Shown: in pieces, positions 56,225 through 64,000 of the stretch
How positions within the stretch are numbered: position 1 is the stretch's first letter
Layout: each line of letters begins with the position of its first letter
DNA from: Nipponacmea schrenckii
Lineage: Eukaryota > Mollusca > Gastropoda > Lottiidae
Assembly: GCA_030562195.1 (NCBI GenBank)
Contig: JAUJPP010000005.1
Coordinates: 15,921,106-15,985,105, forward strand
DNA length: 64,000 nucleotides
Direction: 5' to 3'
The notes under the pieces: generated by a model
What the model was told of the DNA's origin: nothing
Database searches by the model: none
What the model saw: the letters and a program-made list of their open reading frames with translations, nothing else
Made by a program: the position numbers and the translations under genes

Positions 56225-56630
56225 CCAAGATTGTAAAGATATGAGGCGAATTTATGGAAATATCGACAAGTTACTTTTCTACCTGCGTATATATACGTAT
56301 GTTGATGGATGTGATGGATGTGCCATTCTACGGTTCCTTGTACAATTTGAGACTAAGTTTGAGTGTTGGATTATTTGCTGTACCTGGTATTACGTACGTG
56401 GTAAATAGTCACTGCCTTTATAACTTAGTCGTGGATTTTCCTTCCTGCATTTCCTGGTACCATTATATCGATATCTCAATTATAAACACAAATTTAAAAT
56501 TGTGATAATAAGGAATTGTTTTAACGCTATTCACTTATGCACTTGCCAGACAATTGTCAGATATAAAAAGCAATCAAAACAATTGATATTAGCGTAAGTC
56601 TACTTACCAGCTTGCCGGATGAAAGAGTAA
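56225..56630 (-). promoter_or_regulatory. Integrase upstream region
   Basis: 405 bp between the integrase start and the right subterminal array. Read on the minus strand it holds a TTTTTATATC TATA-like stretch about 350 bp before the ATG. No upstream coding exon recognised. Promoter role inferred from position only. Confidence 0.3.
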
Positions 56631-56632
56631 AC

Positions 56633-56855
56633 AACTTGGAATTCGTAACTCGGAAGCAAAAAAAAAAAAAAAAAACAACTTGGAAGTCGGAACTCGGAAG
56701 AACAAAATACTTGGAAGCAAAAAAGTCGGAAGTCGGAAGCTAAAATAAATTGGAAGTCAGAAGTCGGATGCAAAAAAACTTGGAAGTCGGAAGTCGGAAT
56801 TTAAAAAATAAGTACTTGGAAGTCGGAAGTCGGAAGGCCCGACCCGTCTTTCGTA
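56633..56855 (-). repeat. Right terminal inverted repeat with CTTCCGACTTCC subrepeats
   Basis: In reverse it starts TACGAAAGACGGGTCGGGCC like the left end, then about seven subrepeats and an 18-19-base A tract (T tract in this orientation) near 56,660. Longer than the left array by one to two units. Confidence 0.85.
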
Positions 56856-56861
56856 GATTTA
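56856..56861 (+). repeat. Target site duplication, right (GATTTA)
   Basis: Identical to 49,105-49,110 and directly adjacent to the terminal ...TTTCGTA. Confidence 0.85.
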
Positions 56862-56960
56862 TCACCATTTGAAAATTTCGAATTTTTCCTATAAAAATGT
56901 GCGTTGCGTTTTGGAGATCTACATTTTTTGAGTTTCAGCGATCCGAATTTATGTTTTAGT
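56862..56960 (+). repeat. R-family repeat, right half of the transposon target
   Basis: 'tcaccatttgaaaatt' and 'gagtttcagcgatccg' correspond to 26,620-26,715. The two halves together restore a single R copy. Confidence 0.7.
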
Positions 56961-57174
56961 TTAATCGGTCAACATACAGTTAAAATGATTCTTATATTAT
57001 ATATCTTAAATATATGGAATTATGTTTTTTTTTTCCTGTTGTGGGCGAGGTATAATATGGAATATTTGGAGGGAAATTACAACTTTAACTTAAGAATTTT
57101 AAATGTTATCTCTTAGGAAACAATAATATACAGTTGAGTGGAATAGTGGTATAAGGAACGCAACTCTATAACAT

Positions 57175-57830
57175 AGTTTGCCATGCAAGGTAACATACGC
57201 CCACTGGCAGCATCGAATTTGAATAATACATTGAGCAATAACTCGAAAATCATTCACTGAATATTCAACTCAAAATCTGTCCATAGAAAATCGTCAAATT
57301 CAAACTTGACCACCATCTTATCTATTTCAATACTCATACCAAGTTTCATCAAATCGTTAAAAAATTGTAGCTTCTCTTTCACCCACAAAAATTTTTGACG
57401 CAATTTCACTAAGTCAAGCCCAATTACTAAACAACGATTCGTTTAAAAAAGTCGTCAAATTCAAACTTGACTACTGTCTTTTCAATTCTAATCCTTACGC
57501 CAAGTTTAATCAAAACCCTTCTTATTGCAACCACGATAGAATTTTGACGTGATTTTACTAAGTCAAGGGCAATTACTCAAAATCGTTCATTGAAAAATTT
57601 TCAAATTCAAACTTGACTGAGGTCTAATCAATTCCAATACGCACACTAAGTTTATCAAAATCCATTGACAATTGTAGCTTCTATTGCACCCACAATAAAA
57701 TTTTAACACGATTTTACTAAGTCAAGGGCAATAACTAAAAAACTGTTCATCAAAAAAATTTTCAAATTTATACTTGATCTCTATCTTATCAATTCTAATG
57801 CTCAAACCAAGTTTCATCAAAATCGTGGCC
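57175..57830 (-). mobile_element. Pearl-like element, right end and partial core
   Basis: Minus-strand right end at 57,180-57,215 (ttgccatgcaaggtaacata, cgcccactggcagcat), then about four core units ('actaagtcaagggcaataac'). Truncated near 57,830. Confidence 0.65.
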
Positions 57831-58060
57831 TAAGGGACATAACACATGATAATTCACTATTTGAAAGTACAGACCACAAAGATCGCAGTAGTTATTTGAC
57901 GTATCTTTTATCTCAATAAAACTGTCATTTCAAATAAAGGTTTATCTCTTATCATTCCGCTGTGTCATTTATAAATTTGGGTATTAGGAACAATTTGTCG
58001 CAAGTTGCCAAGGTAAAACAGAGACATAAAATAAAAAGTGCCGCTTTACATCTTTAATAG
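57831..58060. other. Spacer, nothing recognised
   Basis: No gene or known repeat block seen. Confidence 0.4.
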
Positions 58061-58061
58061 T

Positions 58062-58668
58062 GTATTTTTATACGCCCACGTGAATATGTGGACGTATATT
58101 GTCGTCGCCTCTGTCCATCGGTCCGTCAACATTTGTTGTAGACACTATAGAAGCTACAATTTTATATGGATTTTAATGAAACTTGGTTTGAGCATTGGAA
58201 TTGATATGACGGCGGTCAAATTCGAATTTGAAGATTTTTCGATGAACTGTTTTTAAGTTATTACCCTGGACTTAGTTACATCACATCAAAATTGTATTCT
58301 GGGTGCAATAGTAGCTACAATTTTCAATGGATTTTGATGAAACTTGGTGTGAGCATTGGAATGTATTAGACGCCATTCAGGTTCGAATATGATAAAATTC
58401 GATGAATTCTTTGCGAGTTATTGCCCTTGATTTAGTAAATCCACGTCAAACTTTTCATGTGGGTGCAATAGAGGCAACAATTTTCAATGGGTTATGTTGA
58501 AACTTGGTGTGAGCACTGGAATTTATATGAAAGCAGTCAAGTTTGAATTTGATGACTTAGATGAAGGGATTGTTGGTACTTGCTGGATGCAAGTTCAAAG
58601 GAAAAAATGATTAAACAATACTAATGTGTGTGCGTATGACACCTTTCATGGCAAGCTATCTTTGAGTA
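58062..58668 (+). mobile_element. Pearl-like element, nearly complete
   Basis: Left end TACGCCCACGTGAATATGTG with hairpin, TTGTCGTCGCCTCTGTCCAT, about three core units, and right end GTGTGCGTATGACACC with a TGGCAAGCTATC end near 58,665. The microsatellite is reduced to a few CGGT units. Confidence 0.7.
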
Positions 58669-58881
58669 TGAAAATATACTAATTCGTATTGCACATCCCA
58701 AATACAGCATTGTCGATCAAAAATACAGGAATCCCTTGAATACTTCCGGGAAAAAACGTAAATTTCGTGAAAGTGAATATTCTGCACATGCATAAAAACT
58801 GGATAAAACAGCTAATGAGACACGTTGATATCACAGCAACACAAATAACACAAGATATGCCAACAAGAGAGTAGAGCCGTT

Positions 58882-59268
58882 GGAATGCTCCAACGAGGAG
58901 CGTTTCACGTCCACGTTGCCATGAGGTTATGCTGCGCACGCATCACTATCAGCAGGTTGATGCAGCCCTTACGTCAGACGTCATACAAACCGAAGAGCGG
59001 AAGACATGATATGGCCAGTCCAACGTTGGCACTGGACACGTTTTGCCATGGCCCTCATGTTCACCGAATAAGAATCACGCCCTTATGTTCACCGAATAAG
59101 AATCGATGTCGCCCTGTGCCTCTGGTCAACGCCCGGGTCTTGGAACGATGTCTACTCTCAACGTTATCAGACCTTTTACTTCAGTCCATAGCCGTGTCCT
59201 GGCATGTATTGATGCTTATGGTGGACATACCCGATACTGACTTGACTTTGAGACGTGTAGTGTGACAT
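58882..59268 (+). pseudogene. Tc1-like transposase N-terminal fragment
   Basis: Reads RGAFHVHVAMRLCCARITIS and RLMQPLRQT. This resembles the first helix-turn-helix of Tc1/mariner transposases from bivalves (usual form 'HVA-R-G-AR-TISRL-QR-RQTG'). The following SGRHDMASPTL and HRIRITPLC are the degraded GRPR hook and second DNA-binding domain. Catalytic residues are not present. A 'tgttcaccgaataagaatc' block is duplicated near 59,056 and 59,086. Confidence 0.5.
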
Positions 59269-59269
59269 G

Positions 59270-60000
59270 TCCCGTTGCTTCTGGGATCAGTGCTGTAAGA
59301 AAATGTTCATTTTTCGAGCCCACCTACCTTTACAGGCTTGTCATATTGATTGTACGGATTTTATTGAAATGAATTATTGTGGAAGAAAATGCCAACGTTC
59401 ATAATTATTTATTATGCCCCTTCTTTTGGATTTTCATAGCATAAGTTTGACAAACAGTTTGTATACAATTCATTTGAGCCAGCAACCTATCCACCGTGTC
59501 CTGTCAATTTCAGGATTTACAAATATGCTTTGACATTCCTGTAACTTCTCAATAAACTCATTTATAAACATAATAAATAACAATGGGCTGGTCATATTAT
59601 AAAAGTTGATTAACCAATTATTAAAGTTGATTAACTAGTTATAAGAGTGCTGCCACCAATTATACAAGTTGAATCTCCGGTTGTATAAGGATGCATTTTC
59701 ACTTTGACGATCGACTTATGTGATTATAAGAGATCAAAATTCACGGTAGACTTATTTGCCGGTTATAGTTCAACACTAGAACAACAGCAGTCGGCAAAGA
59801 GAGAATCAGCTTGTATAAGTTGACTAACCATTTGTAAAATTTGGATTGATTGAATATGTGTTGTAAAGGTGCAGTGTTTGATGAACGATGGTTGTAATAA
59901 TAGTGATGGTTGAATTGATAAATAATTGTTGATGTGGTTGAAGATATAGTTTAATTCTTTAATATTGAATTGGAATAATATGTATATAAACAATACTGAA
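59270..60000. other. AT-rich spacer with short 'agttgattaac' repeats
   Basis: 59,600-59,830 contains several degenerate 'ttataaaagttgattaacca' units of about 30-35 bp. No gene recognised. Confidence 0.4.
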
Positions 60001-60004
60001 ATAA

Positions 60005-60365
60005 ATGAAAAAATGAAATGAATGGAGTTTTACGCCCTACTGTTCTGCACCTTTTGGGCTAATGAAGACGGGCAACGCCATGCAGTGTGCAATGAGGGAA
60101 ATTTTGCCAAGACAGCGGCATTAGCCTACTCTTTTTGCGATTTCCAACTGTCGAGGGATCTTTAACGTGCACAGCCTGTAGCACACGGGGCCTCGGTTTA
60201 TTGTCCCATCCGAACGACTAGACGCTTTTTCCATGTCAGTCCCTCCGACAAGGGGAAACCTGGCTGAAAAATCCGAAGGTTCATCTCGACCTTTGCCGGG
60301 ATTGAACCCTGGACCCTCAGGTCAGCGAGCAAGCGTCTAACCCACTGAGCCACCGCGGCTCCCCA
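60005..60365 (-). mobile_element. tRNA-derived SINE with long conserved body
   Basis: The minus-strand head at 60,364-60,297 starts GGGGAGCCGCGGTGGCTCAG. It has an A box TGGCTCAGTGG and a B box GGGTTCAATCCC. The body carries GTGCACGTTAAAGATCCCTC, a block shared by widespread metazoan SINE families. The 3' end 'gcgtaaaactccattcattt' resembles a LINE-type tail. Length about 360 bp. Confidence 0.8.
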
Positions 60366-60474
60366 ATACAGAAATAATAAAATTACATATGAAATACAAC
60401 TGAAAATAACGGTAAAAATAAATAATAGTGAGAACTACATGGGGGTGTGTAGTAGTAGTATATTCGCTTGTTTC

Positions 60475-61310
60475 ATCCCAGTATATATATTATTTCGGTG
60501 GATGTAATCATTAATTAAATCAAATAATAGTGGCATAATTATAACAGGGTACAGTGTGACACTTTGTCAGCTACCTGCTGTTGAGATAACACTATCATAA
60601 TGAAACATTTATATTGTGGTAACCTACCTTGTTAATGTATCTGTTGTAAGTAAAAATCACTATTGTAATATATCTTGCCTTGTTTCATTCGTACAATTAA
60701 AATACGCGGTAGTGAGCTTTTGTTAGTTTTCACACAGGATTCTAAATTTTTATTTAATGATTGTTTAACACAAAAACATTGCCCCGTATTCCATTGTTTA
60801 GAAGCATATGCATGTACTGCAACACGTGATGCTAAATTCCATCTAATGTAGTACAAAAAATTGATAAATTCGCAAGTAAATGGCTCATTTTGATTGAAAG
60901 AGAAGTATTCGGTCCTTAAATTGTTTGACCAGTATATATATTATTTCGGTGGATGTAATCATTCATTAAATCAAAAAATAGTGACATAATTATAACAGGG
61001 TACAGTGTGACACTCTGTCAGCTACCTGCTGTTGAGATAACACTATCATAATGAAACATTATTTATATTGTGGTAACCTACCTTGTTAATGTATCTGTTG
61101 TAAGTAAAAATCACTATTGTAATATATCTTGCCTTGTGTCATTCGTACAATTAAAATACGCGGTTATAGTGAGCTTTTTGTTAGTTTGCACACAGGATTC
61201 TAAATTTTTATTTGATGATTGTTTGACACAAAAACATTGCCCCGTATTCCATTGTTTAGAAGCATATACATGAAAGAGAAAGAATTCGGTACTTAAATTG
61301 TTTGACCTGT
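60475..61310. repeat. Tandem duplication, 451-bp unit
   Basis: 'gtatatatattatttcggtgg' at 60,481 and 60,932 starts two long copies. 'cgtacaattaaaatacgcgg' and 'cattgccccgtattccattg' also recur at the same spacing. The second copy has lost about 80 bp near its end. Small open frames in each copy run in opposite directions and are not genes. Confidence 0.85.
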
Positions 61311-63160
61311 AAATGGCCCATAGTTCATTATCAACGATTGCATTGACAAATGGGTACCCGACCCATCTTTAATGAATCTGTCAACACTAATTACCAGATT
61401 CCAACAATATGTCATATTGGACTTTAATAGGGAGGCCATATTGTAATTATATCAACTACGATTCATCCTAGCAATTTCAGAACTTTTATTTACCAATTAA
61501 TATTGATATCTCAATATTTCACAATATTGCCATCTAGGTTTATGTACGTGGTACTGGCTGGTTTAATTACTACACAATAAATAATACCGACTAAACCCAA
61601 TCCATTACAATAAGCAACGTGTGTACAGCTTAGTTGATACCACTCATCAAACTTTGATTCTGTGTTACATTTTTATTGCCTCTCTCAGGTTGTGATGCAA
61701 ATCTGAAATGTCTCGTATGGAAATTTGTAAGGTCGTACTGATAGCACGAACCGAACAAGACCTTAACTGGCATTGCAAGTTAAAGATACAGTTTACCATA
61801 CACACATAGCATGTTTATGCTTGCCATTAGCCTAAATTGTCTTTTCAGTCGGGTTCAGTCAAACATTAGCCGTATTTGACAATGTTTGAATGTTATCTCA
61901 TGCGAACTTGGTTCGGTTGGTTTAACTGTATCCCAGTTATAACAAAAGATATTGTTCATTTATTTTCCTTTAAAAATTTCACTTGTTTTCTTACAGCACA
62001 ATACATGTCACTTTGAACAAAAAATTCTCGAGTAAGCAACAATAAGGTGCATTTTTTATAAACACGAGAGAAAAAAAAGCAGCCTGAGGTAAAGTGAATG
62101 ATTTATGTATTCTTGAAACAAGTTTGAGCATATTGTCAATTTTAAATAATATAATGGATTGCTTGATATTTTTGTTCAATAAAGAGTCATTTAACTTTTG
62201 TCGACGGTGTCAAATCCAAATGAAATATCTCCCAATGCGAAGAACTCAGTATCAAGCAGAGTTATAGGCGATGTCTCCATTACTAGTTTCAATATAGAAT
62301 TTCCTCAGCTTTGCTAGACAAACGACAACCTCTATTTCCCGATGAACAAAACACAAATCACAAGAAGCTCCCATTCTTAATAAAAAAAATATAAGATTTT
62401 AGATTAAATCAATAATGAGAAAGTATAATAATCCAGGCCAATTTTTATTTTTTCTCCCCCGACTCCACAAAACTTTGGTCCCTTTCGTCCTGCGTTTACT
62501 TGTTGTTTATAGAAAACATACATGAATACAAGAAAATCAATTGGTCGGGCATTATATGTTTTAAATAAAATTTAGCAACAGATTTAGTTTTAAAGGTTAC
62601 TTTAAATCTATCTCAAAAAGAAGTATAGATCATTAATGTGTAAAAGAATTACTTACTGATGACTTCAAATCGTGTTAGGATATAATAAAACTAAGTACAA
62701 CTAAGTGATTGTGTAAACCTATCAAATCGAACAAGGACACTTGACACGTATTCAGCAACACAACATGACCATTGGGGAAATGAACTAAAGCCTTGAGTAA
62801 CTAGATCAAAGATTTGTGGAGTTCGATAAATTTGTATGGAGACAACATATGATCAAATACAGAATTGTTATTGATTTTGCCTTTGGCCCTAACCAAAATG
62901 GGCACATGCTTATTTGATTTTTATGGCAAATTAATTATACCTAATTCAGCTAAGGACTTTGTTATATGTTATGTGTTTGATATTAGTAATGTTTATGTTA
63001 GCTCAACTCGGGTTTGTCAATTTCTCACTTAATTACGCGGAAATCGATTGACGAGTATTGTTTTATGCAATCATTTTTTCGGGAAAGTTTGTCGACTCAA
63101 ATAATAAAGAATATCTATTCCCGACGAAACATCTTTAAGTGGGCTAGAATCTGCAAAACT
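61311..63160. other. Spacer, no gene recognised
   Basis: About 1.85 kb of AT-rich sequence without a recognisable frame, tRNA, LTR or repeat block. Confidence 0.4.
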
Positions 63161-63164
63161 TTTG

Positions 63165-63480
63165 TTATGCCGAAGCGTAATGTCCACAATATTTGTTTAG
63201 AGGCTGTAGTGTATAATTATGGACCGATTAGCTCGGGTTTTCTTTTTCATTTTCTTTGTAACAGGATTTATCGGATGACATAGAAACATATCATATATTT
63301 TATTTCGATCTGAAATTTACAGGAAATAGACGGAATGCCAAAACAAATAAAAATAGAAATTTGCGTGAAAATTTAAAAGTCTATTTCTTGTGTCCTTGAG
63401 CTATAATGACTTTGGAGTTTTCAATTAAGAATATCCATGACCTCTAGCAAAAATCACCGTTTCAATTCAGCATATCTCTG
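63165..63480 (+). repeat. Diverged R-family repeat
   Basis: Corresponds to about 7,000-7,170: 'tatggaccgatta-ctcgggt', 'ttatcggat-acat' and 'atctgaaatttacagg'. Ends at a PLE tail. Confidence 0.5.
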
Positions 63481-63489
63481 GAAGTGAAA

Positions 63490-63662
63490 CTAAAAACAGT
63501 CTGTACTTAATAGTACATTGGGCGAGTTATTATATTTTTTCTAAATTCAGACCAGAACAGAAGAAAACAATCCAACAGATCCAGATCACCATTTCTCAAT
63601 AAAATATTTGTTCCACCCTAGGCCTGTACATCTGGGAGAATCAATCGCTCCCTTCCCCGAAA
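63490..63662 (+). mobile_element. Penelope-like 3' tail fragment
   Basis: 'aaaaacagtctgtacttaat' through 'ccctaggcctgtacatctgg' to CTTCCCCGAA. Only the right arm of the tail hairpin is left. A minus-strand frame over it is not a gene. Confidence 0.8.
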
Positions 63663-64000
63663 ACTTAAAACATAAAGCGAAACATTGAAAAATTTCACAG
63701 TTTGCCTTTTCACCAAAAGCGACTGAGAGAACACCGGGGAAAGGTATTAAAGTACAAAAGGGCCTTAAAGCCATTGGGCAAGATGTAAAAGGCAACGCAC
63801 AGTACTGTTCTCAGCTTTAGTTATTGTTTGTTATGGCTAAATAAAATCTGTGTATTTTGTTGTTTAAAATTAGTTCACTATCTCACTGTTCAGCTTTGCT
63901 TCGTTATGGTTTATAAAGTTCTGTTTAAGTTTTATACCAATGGATATTTACTTTTAGCATATCATATAATAATACATTGTAATTAACGTTGATTATAAAA
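63663..64000. other. Spacer, nothing recognised
   Basis: No gene or known repeat block seen. Confidence 0.4.

Larger units (their letters stand above)
49111..56855. mobile_element. 7.7-kb integrase-type DNA transposon with TIRs and 6-bp TSD
   Basis: Ends are perfect inverted copies over the first 33 bp, starting TACGAAAGACGGGTCGGGCC, and both continue as arrays of CTTCCGACTTCCAAGT subrepeats. GATTTA is duplicated on both sides and the interrupted host sequence is intact at 26.6 kb. Cargo: a DDE integrase gene (minus), a broken GGGTR-domain gene (plus), a palindrome array and hairpins between their 3' ends, and an unexplained left third. A pearl-like element is nested at 50,985-52,140. A 6-bp duplication, TAC terminus and IS3/retroviral-type integrase fit the IS3EU superfamily as I remember it; this is not verified. 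Confidence 0.88.

Noticed and set aside
56085..56408. 107-codon plus-strand frame over the integrase 5' end.
   Set aside because: Antisense to the integrase start and upstream region; no motif.
58679..58939. 86-codon minus-strand frame rich in hydrophobic residues.
   Set aside because: Overlaps the Tc1-like fragment in antisense and a pearl-like right end; no family recognised.
60475..61310. CRISPR-like or LTR interpretation of the 451-bp direct repeat.
   Set aside because: Only two units, directly adjacent, no TG...CA ends, no primer site or interior.

Overview
The window is AT-rich, intron-poor-looking animal DNA made almost entirely of transposable elements and their debris. I see no intact host gene, rRNA gene, genuine tRNA gene or CRISPR array. 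The repeat set points to a bivalve mollusc at moderate confidence; no species is assigned. It includes pearl-like/Helentron-type non-autonomous elements with ACGG or GTCT microsatellites and a 161-bp tandem core, Penelope-like elements with a GIY-YIG domain, CR1-like LINEs with an SGNH-esterase ORF1, tRNA-derived SINEs, and a K02A2.6-type Ty3/Gypsy element.

Layout. 1-3.2 kb: direct copies of an unclassified ~1.4 kb repeat (called R here) rich in AGGTCA half-sites. 3.3-6.7 kb: a Penelope-like element followed by a pearl-like element. 8.4-9.2 kb: a repeat (S) that returns inverted at 29.8-30.7 kb. 10.0-11.7 kb: a LINE reverse transcriptase broken by one in-frame TGA. 14.3-18.7 kb: decayed LINEs on the minus strand. 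19-25.3 kb: Penelope-like and pearl-like pieces. 25.4-32 kb: more R and S repeats. 32-34.2 kb: two pearl-like elements in opposite orientation.

35.4-46.9 kb is a nested stack. A Ty3/Gypsy element (LTR and tRNA-Leu-type primer site at 35.7 kb, gag at 43.5 kb, RNase H/integrase at 45.9-46.9 kb) is split by a nearly full-length CR1-like LINE (A). LINE A is itself split by a second LINE (B), which carries a SINE. The gag-pol interval also received a pearl-like element, a Penelope tail and two SINE copies.

49,111-56,855 is the most interesting object: a 7.7-kb DNA transposon. It has terminal inverted repeats identical over the first 33 bp, built from CTTCCGACTTCC subrepeats, and a perfect 6-bp target duplication (GATTTA). 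A paralogous empty site lies at about 26.6 kb in this same window. It carries an integrase-type DDE protein gene on the minus strand, facing a broken plus-strand gene with a domain I associate with HECT/G2E3-like proteins. Between the two 3' ends lie an ordered array of CACCTGGGTG palindromes and a long hairpin. The element may belong to the IS3EU superfamily, but the cargo gene and the palindrome array are not features I can match to a described element.

57-64 kb: further pearl-like elements, a Tc1-like fragment, a large tRNA-derived SINE, a 451-bp tandem duplication, and Penelope and R remnants. The open reading frames that are real are transposon proteins; most carry stops, frameshifts or insertions. 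Sequence similarities were judged by eye and no alignment scores were computed.
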